Assembly: GCA_017960545.1 (NCBI GenBank)
Contig: JAGCYZ010000051.1
Location: forward strand, 83,784-131,575
DNA: 47,792 bases
Source of the DNA: Bacteroidales bacterium
Lineage (GTDB): Bacteria > Bacteroidota > Bacteroidia > Bacteroidales > UBA932
Direction of reading: 5' to 3'
Position numbers and translations under genes: made by a program. Shown piece after piece: positions 1-10,658 of the stretch (positions are counted from its first letter, which is position 1; each line of letters starts with the position of its first letter). A model generated the notes under the pieces. It ran no database searches. It was not told the DNA's origin and worked only from the letters and a program-made list of their open reading frames with translations.

Positions 1-52
1 TAAGCGCATACTCTTTCTCCTTGGACATCCGTCCCGGGCGTGTCTGCCCAAC

Positions 53-1282
53 TTGCTAATTACATTCTTCTCTTCACTTGCCCTATTGCCGGCTTGTTCC
101 AAAAGCCCGACGGGAGTCGGGGAAAGCTTGGTGGCGGGATGCAGCATCCATACTGAAGTCCATGTCAAATCGTCGGGAAGCATCCCGTCTGCCGGGCTGG
201 ATATCTTTGTATTCAGGGACGGGGCGGTCAAGACCCTGGATTCCTACTGCAGGGCGCCGTCGGCCGGATCAGGCATTGCCGGAGTCATATCCGGCAGCGG
301 GGACCGGATAGTGGCAATGATAGGCGGGGCGCACCTGCGCCCTGACCAGATTGCCTCCGTCCGCTGTTACGAAGACCTTGAATCCTTGTATGTCAGCCTG
401 GAGCAGGAAACTGCAGGCAGCCCCGTAATGAGCGGAGAGACAGTGATCTGCGCGGGAACTGAGGGTCCGTGGAGCATAGTGCTGGAGCCGTTGCTCAGCA
501 AGGTGGAAGTGGTTGGGCTGAGCGTCAGGATGAAAGGCTCCTACGCGGGCAAAAGGCTCACAAACGTGCAGGCGTACCTGACCAACGTGAACGGAACCTG
601 CCAGCCCTTGAGGCGCGACGGCTTCCGGCCTGTGGAACTTATCAACGCTGGCCGTCTCAGGGATGCGGATATGGACAGGCTCTCCAGTCCGCAGCTGTTG
701 CACGTACGGCCCCGCGTGTCCCGGGAAATGGACGGCGAGGTCACCTATGAGACTTTCAGTCTGTACTGCTACCCAAACGATGTCCCTGAAGAGTCTTCGG
801 GATCCCCCTTCACAAGGCTGGTGATACAGGGAGAGATGGACGGACAGACCTATTACTACCCTGTCCCCATAAACCGCCCGGGATACGGTTACGCAGCCGG
901 GAAACAGGGCTTATGCCGCAATGTCAACTATGTGATGGACATACATATAAGCCGCCCCGGATCCCTTTCCCCCGATATTGACATTCAAGACTCCGGAACG
1001 GTCACGCAGGGCTCCGCCACTCTGTATCCGGGGGATTTTGTCCCAGGCAGCATCGGGGACAGGGTGCACGTCTGGTGTGACGTTTATCCACAGGACACTC
1101 CGGTCCAGCTGGATTATGAACTGTTGGAAGAAGACAGGCTAAGGGGTATATACAATTATACCGTGGACCCTGACGGGCACGGAGTACAGCTGGTACTGAC
1201 GGGAAAGGGTACCGGAATGGTCTATATGGAAGCGGGAGGGATAGTGGACCAGGCTTTCCTCTGCCTGATAGTGGTTAGATAA
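53..1282 (+). CDS. Fimbrillin-like (Mfa2/FimB-type) surface lipoprotein, 5' end uncertain
   Basis: A 409-residue reading from a TTG has a hydrophobic N-terminus ending in a lipobox-like LLPAC (Cys15), so the product is probably a lipoprotein exported by Sec and lipidated. After the signal it is beta-rich, with no catalytic motif. The arrangement (lipid-anchored N-terminus, a domain rich in short strands, a conserved-looking WCDVYPQ segment about 40 residues before a beta-domain end) resembles Bacteroidales fimbrillin-associated proteins of the FimB/Mfa2 type. That assignment is by overall character, not by a decisive motif. The frame stays open to the left edge of the window and TTG is a rare start, so the real start may lie upstream of base 1. 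There is no partner fimbrial gene downstream, so any fimbrial operon would lie to the left. Confidence 0.5.
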   Translation: MLITFFSSLALLPACSKSPTGVGESLVAGCSIHTEVHVKSSGSIPSAGLDIFVFRDGAVKTLDSYCRAPSAGSGIAGVISGSGDRIVAMIGGAHLRPDQIASVRCYEDLESLYVSLEQETAGSPVMSGETVICAGTEGPWSIVLEPLLSKVEVVGLSVRMKGSYAGKRLTNVQAYLTNVNGTCQPLRRDGFRPVELINAGRLRDADMDRLSSPQLLHVRPRVSREMDGEVTYETFSLYCYPNDVPEESSGSPFTRLVIQGEMDGQTYYYPVPINRPGYGYAAGKQGLCRNVNYVMDIHISRPGSLSPDIDIQDSGTVTQGSATLYPGDFVPGSIGDRVHVWCDVYPQDTPVQLDYELLEEDRLRGIYNYTVDPDGHGVQLVLTGKGTGMVYMEAGGIVDQAFLCLIVVR

Positions 1283-1384
1283 AAAAGACGGGAGATCTCA
1301 CGACCGCCGCCTTTCTATATTGTTATAAATACAAAGTGAACAGTATAAAGGTATGAACTATTTTTGAATTTCAAAACAAGATTA

Positions 1385-2229
1385 TTAAAAAAATCTGCTC
1401 TCAAAGGCCTCCAACAGCACTTTTTTAGTGCTTTTATACCGTTCGTCGGACATCTGGACGTCATTTATGCAAACAAAATCCGTATAAGGGTCTTTCAGGA
1501 AGGCCGCAATCTTGCCTGCAGAAGCCGCTGCAAGGGAGAAATGCTTGTTTGAATGGCGCTGGTCAATTGCCTGTCCCCTATAGTACAGATAGTCCAGGAA
1601 CACATAATGGAGCAGGTTATACTCTTCCCTTACCGGGCTGATGGATTCACGGATCTGCCTTGCCATAATGTCATGTACTTCTTGGCAGGCGCTTTTAAGC
1701 ATAGGATATACTGTATGCTGAGGCCTTATGAAAAACGCCGAGGAGGGCATCCCCAGGGCTTCCCTCACTTTGCGGTCCGTGTTCCGGGCCATTATCTTGA
1801 AGAGGTTGCCCGCAACAAGGTTGCGGGAAAAACCCGTTACCGGCTTGCCGTCACGGAAAAAGTCCTCCGGCCTGGAATCCCTTACGGGGAACATATCGTC
1901 ATTGAAATTCAGGAACTGCCCGTCTATGCCGGGAATGCGGTGCAGGAACAGTTCAATGGTGTTGCAGTTGAATGTGGGCAGATATTCCCCGGGAATTATT
2001 TCCCTGTGGAGAACCACCTTCATATCGCTGTCCTTCACCCACTCCGGCACCTGGCTTTCGCCAGAAACAACCAGATAGACGTTGTTTATATATGGCATAT
2101 GGCGGCGGATGCCGCGGAGAAGGTACGGCAGGGTCCCCCAGTCGCGGAAACGCTTCTGGAGTATGTCACCGCCCACTGCGGATGCGTATTCCTTCTGCCA
2201 CACCGGGTCCAGCCCGTTTACGTATGTGA

Positions 2230-2242
<13 letters not shown>
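1385..2242 (-). CDS. Stealth-family glycopolymer (hexose-1-phosphate) transferase
   Basis: This 285-residue protein shows the conserved regions of Stealth proteins, which build phosphodiester-linked cell-surface polysaccharides by transferring sugar-1-phosphate (the family includes human GlcNAc-1-phosphotransferase). CR1 is at the N-terminus (MDAVITYVNGLDPVW). CR2 runs from about residue 31 to 118 and includes RFRDWGTLPYLLR, VYLVVSGESQVPEW and the acidic NFNDDMF. CR3-like RPQHTVYPM is near residue 173 and a CR4-like CINDVQ near 258. No signal peptide is seen, so it should act on the cytoplasmic side. Its start lies 13 bases inside the end of uvrA, implying cotranscription. Unlike most Stealth genes it is not in a visible capsule cluster. 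The sugar substrate cannot be told from the sequence. Confidence 0.85.
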
Positions 2243-5043
<2,801 letters not shown>

Positions 5044-5053
5044 CTGCCCTCTT

Positions 5054-5323
5054 TCATTCTTCTACCACCCCGAATTCTTCCAGGACCTTGACAAGGGAAG
5101 CGATATCCTCGCGGGCCGTATGCTCCGGGACATCGTACTCTTCCGCCAGCAGTTGATAAAGAGTCTCCTCAGTGAAATCACTGTCACCCACCTGACGCCA
5201 CAGAAACGCAGCCGGCTCATTGAGAGAGAACATACGGCCGCCGTCAAGTACGTCCAGTCCTTCCGGGCATACTATGAACTCTCCTCCCAGTTCCCTGAGA
5301 ACATATCCTTTCTTCAACTTCAT
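5054..5323 (-). CDS. Orphan PqqD-family (RRE-fold) protein
   Basis: An 89-residue protein beginning MKLKKGYVLRELGGEFIV and ending in an acidic helix, with the pattern of stand-alone PqqD domains (winged helix with an N-terminal beta hairpin). PqqD proteins are RiPP recognition elements that present a precursor peptide to a modifying enzyme. No radical-SAM protein, precursor peptide or kinase lies nearby, so a RiPP role is not supported and the function is open. I chose the ATG at 5323 over a longer upstream reading because the longer frame would run back through the tRNA-Asp gene, and because a TATCTTTG -7 box lies just 7 bases upstream of this ATG. It precedes uvrA by 10 bases. Confidence 0.8.
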   Translation of the reverse strand: MKLKKGYVLRELGGEFIVCPEGLDVLDGGRMFSLNEPAAFLWRQVGDSDFTEETLYQLLAEEYDVPEHTAREDIASLVKVLEEFGVVEE

Positions 5324-5330
5324 GGGAATA

Positions 5331-5338
5331 CAAAGATA
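5331..5338 (-). promoter_or_regulatory. -7 box (TATCTTTG) for the pqqD-uvrA-stealth operon
   Basis: TATCTTTG on the minus strand fits the Bacteroidetes consensus TAnnTTTG. Only 7 bases separate it from the ATG, so the mRNA would have almost no 5' leader. No clear -33 TTG is seen. Confidence 0.5.
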
Positions 5339-5352
5339 ACTCAAAAAAAATT

Positions 5353-5382
5353 TTGCACCGAACAAAAATATATCTATATTTG
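5353..5382 (+). promoter_or_regulatory. Promoter of tRNA-Asp (TTG-N19-TATATTTG)
   Basis: TTG at 5353-5355 and TATATTTG at 5375-5382 are separated by 19 bases, matching the Bacteroidetes primary sigma consensus. The tRNA starts 28 bases downstream. Confidence 0.8.
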
Positions 5383-5409
5383 CACCTACTTCCAAACGGG
5401 AGAACTCAA

Positions 5410-5484
5410 GGTGTGGTAGTTCAGTTTGGTTAGAATGCCGGCCTGTCACGCCGGAGGTCGCGAGTTCGAGCCTCGTCCGCACCG
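5410..5484 (+). tRNA. tRNA-Asp (anticodon GTC)
   Basis: A full cloverleaf can be drawn. The acceptor stem GGTGTGG (5410-5416) pairs with CCGCACC (5477-5483), with one G-U. The anticodon stem CCGGC/GCCGG encloses the loop CTGTCAC with GTC at 5445-5447. The T-arm contains GTTCGAGCC. The discriminator is G, as expected for tRNA-Asp, and the 3' CCA is not encoded. A rho-independent terminator follows directly. Confidence 0.97.
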
Positions 5485-5485
5485 C

Positions 5486-5516
5486 AAAAGCCCCAGCAAT
5501 CTGCCGGGGCTTTTTT
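5486..5516 (+). terminator. Rho-independent terminator of tRNA-Asp
   Basis: AAAAGCCCC (5486-5494) pairs with GGGGCTTTT across an 11-base loop, and the T run continues to 5516. Confidence 0.9.
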
Positions 5517-5654
5517 GTATCCAATGCCCACAAAAACGCTGCATTTTCGTCCATTTTATTCTCAAAAAAGCTACATAACGGGGTGGCGCAGGTATACATA
5601 GGAAAGATTCGGGCATCAGATTTGAAGCAAAATTGAATGTTTATTTCAAGTACC

Positions 5655-6341
5655 ATGAGACATATTTTAGTACTACTGGCTGGAATTCTTGCCTGCATAG
5701 GTGTTAATGCGCAGGAGCTGAAACGTATGGAGCCCGAGTTCTCGGACTTTCTTTCAATGCTGAAAAAGGACGGCTATGGGATGTTCGCTTTTGATATCTC
5801 CTCGCTGAAAGAAGATACATATACGATTTCCTACGAGATCAAGGAGTATTCGAAAGGTGAGATCATCGGAACCAAAACACCTCCAGCATTCTTCGTGAAC
5901 AGACACCTGATGTCTGAACTTCCTGAATCGTCATGGCAGCAGTATATAGACGAGGGTCGTGTCTATGACCAGGAGAAAGGTATCTTTTCTTTGGCGGAAA
6001 AGATCACCATCGGTTTTCTTCCGGCATCGGATTCCTTGAAGATGATGCATTTTTCCGTAGTAGGTGCTGGTTCATCTACTTGGAATCTTACTTTAAAGCC
6101 ACTGGGAGGCCCCTCAATGGGAGACAAATACTCCTATGATGCCCGCCCGTTCGTAGTTGGATCCATCCAGCCAGGTATCTTTATACCCCTGGTGCTGTTG
6201 GGATCTTTCTGGTACGATGAAAATGGCGGTTTCTACCGTTTTTGCGGAGAAAAAGAATTCCCTGCAGATATGTCGTCGCCGTCGTTGAAATATGTTCCGC
6301 ACTATTATGTGATTGGGATTACTGCAACGAAGAACGACTAG
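5655..6341 (+). CDS. Secreted protein of unknown function (possibly DUF5041-like)
   Basis: A 228-residue protein starting MRHILVLLAG, with a clear Sec signal peptide ending near VNAQ (residue 20). I preferred this ATG over one 18 bases upstream because it places a normal signal peptide at the very N-terminus. No catalytic motif is recognised. The mature part alternates polar and beta-type stretches, and short Bacteroides proteins of the DUF5041 kind have a similar look, but this is recall only. By hand count of three lines (5701-5880) G+C is about 44%, against 55-70% in lines of neighbouring genes. It sits alone between tRNA-Asp and a repeat element, suggesting recent acquisition. A weak -7-like box (CAGATTTG, about 5616-5623) lies upstream. 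Confidence 0.65.
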   Translation: MRHILVLLAGILACIGVNAQELKRMEPEFSDFLSMLKKDGYGMFAFDISSLKEDTYTISYEIKEYSKGEIIGTKTPPAFFVNRHLMSELPESSWQQYIDEGRVYDQEKGIFSLAEKITIGFLPASDSLKMMHFSVVGAGSSTWNLTLKPLGGPSMGDKYSYDARPFVVGSIQPGIFIPLVLLGSFWYDENGGFYRFCGEKEFPADMSSPSLKYVPHYYVIGITATKND

Positions 6342-6572
6342 ATTCATCGATACACTCAGATGAAACAAATAGCCAACAGTTTCAAAGATTGCACGAGAGG
6401 CCTGCGGGCTGGTCTTTAGTAAGTTACTGTAAATCTGATGGTTATAAATTCAAAGACCGCAAGCCTGTCATCTTTTCTGGGTGCCCGCGGGTTTAATATT
6501 TATAATTTCCTGTAAGACAATTAGTTACAAAACAGGGAGACGCAACCCTTAATTGCCTTGTGTATTCTGTCA
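6342..6572. other. A+T-rich intergenic stretch without a gene
   Basis: No coding frame of plausible composition is seen. The only structure noted is a 7-base inverted repeat, GGTCTTT (6411-6417) with AAAGACC (6452-6458), separated by 34 bases; no T run follows it. The stretch ends at the left arm of the inverted-repeat element. Confidence 0.5.
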
Positions 6573-6735
6573 GCGCCAGGAGGGTGTTGCCTCCGGGGCC
6601 CGTGGCCGCCCGTGGCCTCGTGAACGGGAGGGGCCCGCAAGCGGAGTCGATGCCCGATCAGGTCGGGCAGGACGGAGCGCAGTGGGAGGGAGGAAGCGAA
6701 GCGGAAGGCGTCCGGAGGCAACACCCTCCTGGCGC
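6573..6735. repeat. 163-bp element bounded by 24-bp perfect inverted repeats
   Basis: Bases 6573-6596 are the exact reverse complement of 6712-6735 (24 of 24). The G+C-rich interior holds two further hairpins. One is GCCCGA (6652-6657)/TCGGGC (6663-6668) with a 5-base loop. The other is in 6596-6640: CCCGT/ACGGG nested inside two GGGCCC palindromes. The whole can fold as a long closing stem with internal branches. There is no reading frame of its own, no transposase and no obvious target duplication in the flanks. It lies 18 bases from the stop codon of the minus-strand protease gene. It could be a non-autonomous mobile element (MITE-like), a dispersed palindromic repeat or a structured RNA. 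Confidence 0.8.
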
Positions 6736-6753
6736 CGTGAAAACTTGCGGGAA

Positions 6754-7563
6754 CTATTCAGGGAGGAGTTCCTCGGAGTTGGGGAAGGCTTTGCGGGCAA
6801 TGAAGATGGCGACGATGGCCATTACAAGGGCTTCTGCAAAGCAGATGGTCTCCAGGGCAACTGCGCTGATGGATTTCTGCAGCATCACAAGGGAACCGTC
6901 GATAAGGGCGTGGATAAGGATAGCCGCAGGGAACAGCCACATCCACTTGCCGCCTTTACGCACTGCCGCCCATACCAATATGGACAAGGAGATTTGCATA
7001 ATCAGGGCCGACACCCTTTCCCACAGGCCAAGAAGATATGATGCGGAAGACGCGGTCTTGACCTGCTCTATCTGGGCGTTAAGCTGATCCACAGCATTGG
7101 CCGGCACCTGGGACATAATCTCGTTGATCTGGCCGTTGTTGACCATAAGGGCCATCATAAGCGTGGAGATCATTCCAATTCCAAAGATGATGAGCATTTC
7201 AACCCCGCCGTGTCCTATGCCATAACCAATGGCGGGAGAAACCTTTGTGGGTTCCTTAATCAGGAGGAACTTCATTGAAATGTAACGGCCCACTTCCTCG
7301 AAGAGACCGGCCATAAGGCCTCCGTAAATGGCATAGTACAGAGCGTTTCCCCTGATGGCCTCCCCTCTTGGGCCGTTGAGTACAATGTTGTGGACTATTG
7401 ACTCCAGCACAAAGGCAAAGACTATCATGGTGGCCGCACCGATGAGGATGGTGGAAAGGCTTATCTTATATTTCTTTATCAGAAACCAGGACAAGGCCAC
7501 GGGGACCAGGATGCCCAGGATTATGTCAATGACAATGACCGTTATAGTGGAAACAGGTACCAT
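6754..7563 (-). CDS. YhfC-type intramembrane metalloprotease (CPBP/PrsW clan)
   Basis: This 269-residue polytopic membrane protein has about seven hydrophobic segments. It carries the triad of motifs expected of the ABI/CPBP/PrsW clan: FEEVGRY (Glu89, Glu90, Arg93), GIGHGG (His118) and IHALIDG (His218, Asp222). The clan cleaves or binds membrane proteins within the bilayer, and YhfC members have no assigned substrate. I start at ATG 7563 (MVPVST), which gives a membrane segment at once; the upstream extension in the same frame is hydrophilic shadow of the opposite gene. It is divergent from the aldo/keto reductase with a 57-base gap, and a long inverted-repeat element begins 18 bases after its stop. 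Confidence 0.75.
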   Translation of the reverse strand: MVPVSTITVIVIDIILGILVPVALSWFLIKKYKISLSTILIGAATMIVFAFVLESIVHNIVLNGPRGEAIRGNALYYAIYGGLMAGLFEEVGRYISMKFLLIKEPTKVSPAIGYGIGHGGVEMLIIFGIGMISTLMMALMVNNGQINEIMSQVPANAVDQLNAQIEQVKTASSASYLLGLWERVSALIMQISLSILVWAAVRKGGKWMWLFPAAILIHALIDGSLVMLQKSISAVALETICFAEALVMAIVAIFIARKAFPNSEELLPE

Positions 7564-7620
7564 GATATCCTCTAAATTGATTTGATATCTAATATAGCAA
7601 TTATTTGCTAACTTAGCGTT

Positions 7621-8808
7621 ATGCGATACAGAAAAGATAGATACGGAGTGCCGCTGTCGGCCCTGGGGTTCGGGTGTATGAGATTCGCCCGCAGTGGCGG
7701 AGCCATAGATATGGGCAAGGCGGAAAAGCAGATCCTCGCAGCCTACAATGCGGGTGTCAACTATTATGACACAGCCTACATATACCCGGGAAGCGAGACC
7801 GCCCTGGGTGAAATCCTGCACAGGAACGGGCTCAGGGACAAGGTTTTCATAGCCACCAAACTCCCCCAGTATATGATACACCGCTCCCCCGCCATTGAGC
7901 GGTATTTTCAGGAGCAGCTGAAACGCCTCAGGACTGACTACATAGATTACTACCTGATGCATATGATCACTGATTTTGCGCAGTGGGAGAAACTCAAGGC
8001 ATTGGGCATAGAAGAATGGATCGCTTCCAAGAAAGAGTCCGGAGCCATAAAGAACATCGGATTCTCCTTTCACGGCAACACGGACCAGTTCCTCAAGGTA
8101 CTGGACAGCTATGACTGGGATTTCTGCCAGATCCAGTACAACTATCTGGACGAGGTCACGCAGGCCGGCGCAGCCGGGCTCAAGGCCGCGGCGGCAAAGG
8201 GAATCCCCGTGGTGATAATGGAGCCGCTCAGAGGCGGCAAACTGGTCAATTCCCTGCCCGCCGCGGCAAGGAAGGCCATCGCGGCCAGTCCGCGGGGCTG
8301 GAGCCCCGCCGGATGGGGACTCCGCTGGCTTTACAATCAGCCTGAGGTGACAGTGGTCCTTTCAGGAATGAATTCGGACCAGATGGTGGAAGAGAACATC
8401 CGCACCGCCTCGGATGCGCAAACAGGCGCATTCACAGATGCGGACTTCGCCGTAATAGACGCCGTCAGGAACGCAATCAAGAGTACGGAGAAAGTAGGCT
8501 GCACAGGCTGCCGCTACTGTATGCCCTGCCCCCAGGGCGTGGATATCCCCGGCGCGTTCCGCTGTTATAACGCAATGTATGCGGATTCCCGGACCTCCGG
8601 CAGGTTCCAGTATGCGCAGACGGTGGTGATGACCCAGAATCCGGCGTTCGCCTCCCAATGCATAGGATGCGGCAAATGCGAAAAGCATTGCCCGCAGGGC
8701 ATCCCCATTCGCCAGAAGCTCAAGGAGGCGGACCGCGCCCTGCGGCCGCTGCCTTACCGGATAGGCATTGCAATAGCGCGCAAGTATATGTTCCGGAAAA
8801 AGAAATGA
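7621..8808 (+). CDS. Aldo/keto reductase with C-terminal 2x[4Fe-4S] ferredoxin domain
   Basis: A 395-residue oxidoreductase of the COG1453 type. Residues 1-280 form an AKR barrel: an N-terminal GFGCMRF, the catalytic Asp50/Tyr55 in YDTAYIYPGSE, a lysine in FIATKLP and histidine in YYLMHM. The C-terminal 100 residues carry two cysteine clusters, CTGCRYCMPCP near residue 295 and CIGCGKCEKHCP near 345, typical of paired [4Fe-4S] clusters. The fusion suggests electron exchange between NAD(P)H and iron-sulfur clusters in the cytoplasm. The physiological substrate is unknown for the family. A minus-strand small RNA candidate terminates against the stop codon of this gene. Confidence 0.9.
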   Translation: MRYRKDRYGVPLSALGFGCMRFARSGGAIDMGKAEKQILAAYNAGVNYYDTAYIYPGSETALGEILHRNGLRDKVFIATKLPQYMIHRSPAIERYFQEQLKRLRTDYIDYYLMHMITDFAQWEKLKALGIEEWIASKKESGAIKNIGFSFHGNTDQFLKVLDSYDWDFCQIQYNYLDEVTQAGAAGLKAAAAKGIPVVIMEPLRGGKLVNSLPAAARKAIAASPRGWSPAGWGLRWLYNQPEVTVVLSGMNSDQMVEENIRTASDAQTGAFTDADFAVIDAVRNAIKSTEKVGCTGCRYCMPCPQGVDIPGAFRCYNAMYADSRTSGRFQYAQTVVMTQNPAFASQCIGCGKCEKHCPQGIPIRQKLKEADRALRPLPYRIGIAIARKYMFRKKK

Positions 8809-8810
8809 AA

Positions 8811-8998
8811 AAAGACCGGCGGAGAATCACTTCTGCGCCGGCCTCTGTGAATAACCTATATTTTTCAACTCTATCTAAACAGACCCACCCCGGATTCAGA
8901 ACGATTCCTGGGATGGAACCATTAAATAGCCTAGTCAAAGAAACCGCACAGTTGTAATGCCCTAAATTACTTTTAAAGCCCAACTATACAGGATTTCT
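8811..8998 (-). ncRNA. Predicted small structured RNA, unassigned family
   Basis: On the minus strand a full promoter (TTG at 9030-9032, 20-base spacer, TATATTTG at 9002-9009) is followed about 185 bases later by a strong terminator (CCGGCG/CGCCGG stem, then TCTTTTTTC), with no plausible coding frame between. Internal pairings are visible. CAAAGAAA at the 5' end pairs with TTTCTTTG about 60 bases on. CCATCCC pairs with GGGGTGG around 8884-8916. CTAT/ATAG pairs outside that helix. I cannot match it to tmRNA, SRP RNA, RNase P RNA or a riboswitch class I know, and another locus in this window fits 6S RNA better. The exact 5' end is inferred from the -7 box. Confidence 0.5.
8814..8841 (-). terminator. 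Terminator of the predicted small RNA
   Basis: Read on the minus strand, CCGGCG and CGCCGG form the stem, followed by TC and six T. The plus-strand side has no T run, so it does not serve the aldo/keto reductase gene whose stop codon abuts it. Confidence 0.7.
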
Positions 8999-9001
8999 TT
9001 G

Positions 9002-9032
9002 CAAATATAAGCAGGAGACAAATAAAAAACAA
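9002..9032 (-). promoter_or_regulatory. Promoter of the predicted small RNA (TTG-N20-TATATTTG)
   Basis: Minus-strand TTG (9030-9032) and TATATTTG (9002-9009) are 20 bases apart. The TTG is the first part of the T-rich tail of the GH43 terminator, so promoter and terminator overlap. Confidence 0.65.
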
Positions 9033-9052
9033 GCGGCGAATAGCTTCGCCGC
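9022..9052 (-). terminator. Terminator of the GH43 gene
   Basis: Minus-strand GCGGCGAA/TTCGCCGC stem (9033-9052) with a 4-base loop, followed by TTGTTTTTTATT. Confidence 0.85.
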
Positions 9053-9078
9053 CTGCAATTGTAAAATAAATCTTGACT

Positions 9079-10560
9079 CTAGTATTTGAAGAGATATCTG
9101 TCGTTCTCCTGGGGGTTGGTAGGATTCATATACCCGGAGTACTTTCCAAATACGGTAGCCTCTATGACTCCCAGTTCAACTTCCTTTGGCCAGTCCGTAA
9201 TTGTAAGACGGACGTAACGGCACTGCTTGGGCTGTATGTCGTCAAATACGGTATCGGCAATCTTGGTGTTGTTTGTCCTGTCCACAAGCATATAGAAGTT
9301 CTTTCCGTCCATAGATCCTTCAAGTTTATACTTATATACAGGGAGGATACGGCCGCCTCCAATTATGCTGCGGTTGCCTGATGCGAACATTATCCTGAGT
9401 CCGTCCACGTCAAAGAGGTCTATCACGTTGATATCCACGGCTGGAGAAAGGTCCAGCATAAGGGTTGGCTGCTTGTCTGTGGGGAGAGGCCTCCAGCAGG
9501 TTCCGGCAAAGTCGTCAACGGCATAGGAGGCGAAGAAACCGGGCTGCTCGGAAGAGGCGTTGCCGCGGCCGGACTTGTTCACTGACAGCTGTACTGACTT
9601 CCTGCCGGTATCCGGCTTGCCAAGCGGCGCGGGCTGAGGGGTCTCCGTAACCTTTACGGACATATTGCCAAGTTCGTCGAACTCTATCTTGTCCATACCT
9701 ATCTTGCGGCCTCCGAACGGACCTCCCAGCACTATGGTATAGAACGCCCAGTATTCTCCGTCAGGACCCTTTATGATGCTTCCGTGGGAAGGTCCGGTAA
9801 CAACTCCCTCAGTCTTGCGCAGGAGAGGATTGTTGCCTCCGTAGGTGTAGGGTCCAAGAGGAGAGGATGCGGTGTAATAACCGGCCGCATAGCTCTTCCA
9901 CTCAGTTCCGGAGCAGGAATATGCGCAATAATAGATGCCGTTGCGCTTAACCACCCAGGGGCCTTCTATCCAGGCTACGTTCTGGTATTCGTTGTGCTCT
10001 CCCATATGCTCGAACCAGTGCAGCGGGTTGTAGCTGAACAGGTGGGTTGGAGAGGAGACGAACTTGGTGAGGTCGTTCTTGTCAAGTTCCACTCCGTAGA
10101 TACCGGTGCGGCCGCGTCCGGGCCAGAACAGGTACGGAGTGTTGTCATCGTCCACAAAGAGCATTGAGTCGAACGGGACCTTCCATCCAAGTTCGGGGCC
10201 TCCGGTGTTCTTGAAGGGGCCAAGGTCGTGGAAAGGACCAAGCGGGGTGTCGCCTTCCCAGATGGTAATGTCGTTTCCGGTAAGGTAATACTTTCCGTTG
10301 TATTTATGGACGTCCGGTGCTATGGGAATGTTGTCCACGTGATGGAAATCCCAGTTGAAGAGATCCTTGGACACCCAGGCGCCGCCGCCCGTGCAGTACA
10401 TATAATAGGTTCCGTCATCGTCCTGGAAGATGGATACGTCTCCGGATGCGACTCCTCCCTGGCCTATGGGCATCGGGAGCGGATTGCAATAGCGCTGGGC
10501 CCCTGCGCTGACGCAGAGGAGCATAGCTGCCATTGAGATAAGCAAGGTTTTGATTTTCAT
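9079..10560 (-). CDS. Secreted GH43 glycosidase with C-terminal discoidin (CBM32-like) domain
   Basis: This 493-residue enzyme starts with a Sec signal (cleavage near AGAQ, residue 22). Residues 25-310 are a five-bladed GH43 propeller with the three expected acidic residues: Asp41 in GDVSIFQDDDG (base), Asp131 in FDSMLFVDDD (modulator) and Glu199 in WIEGPW (acid). Residues about 330-480 form an F5/8 type C domain (SYAVDDFAGTCW, YKYKLEGSMDGKNF, CRYVRLTI) that probably binds polysaccharide. GH43 enzymes release arabinose, xylose or galactose from plant polymers; which one cannot be told here. The gene stands outside any SusC/SusD-type cluster, is divergent from a carboxylesterase and ends in a strong terminator. 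Confidence 0.92.
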   Translation of the reverse strand: MKIKTLLISMAAMLLCVSAGAQRYCNPLPMPIGQGGVASGDVSIFQDDDGTYYMYCTGGGAWVSKDLFNWDFHHVDNIPIAPDVHKYNGKYYLTGNDITIWEGDTPLGPFHDLGPFKNTGGPELGWKVPFDSMLFVDDDNTPYLFWPGRGRTGIYGVELDKNDLTKFVSSPTHLFSYNPLHWFEHMGEHNEYQNVAWIEGPWVVKRNGIYYCAYSCSGTEWKSYAAGYYTASSPLGPYTYGGNNPLLRKTEGVVTGPSHGSIIKGPDGEYWAFYTIVLGGPFGGRKIGMDKIEFDELGNMSVKVTETPQPAPLGKPDTGRKSVQLSVNKSGRGNASSEQPGFFASYAVDDFAGTCWRPLPTDKQPTLMLDLSPAVDINVIDLFDVDGLRIMFASGNRSIIGGGRILPVYKYKLEGSMDGKNFYMLVDRTNNTKIADTVFDDIQPKQCRYVRLTITDWPKEVELGVIEATVFGKYSGYMNPTNPQENDRYLFKY

Positions 10561-10658
10561 GGTTTGAGGTTGAATATTTTTTTAAAATTAACGGAAAGAA
10601 AGAATAAATCCAAGAGAGTAAATGATTATATTAGCAAAGAACTAATAACACTGAACCA

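Noticed and set aside
1283-1384. Terminator for the Stealth gene at a GAGATCTC palindrome (about 1290-1300)
   Set aside because: The palindrome has no loop and lies about 90 bases past the stop codon, so hairpin formation is doubtful.
5484-6750. Integrated element using tRNA-Asp as attachment site
   Set aside because: I found no repeat of the tRNA 3' end downstream and no integrase; only composition suggests transfer.
7581-7607. Promoter for the aldo/keto reductase (TTTG then TTATTTG)
   Set aside because: The box has two mismatches to TAnnTTTG and the spacing (about 15) is too short.
8814-8841. Terminator for the aldo/keto reductase gene
   Set aside because: The hairpin has no T run on the plus strand; its six T lie on the minus-strand side.
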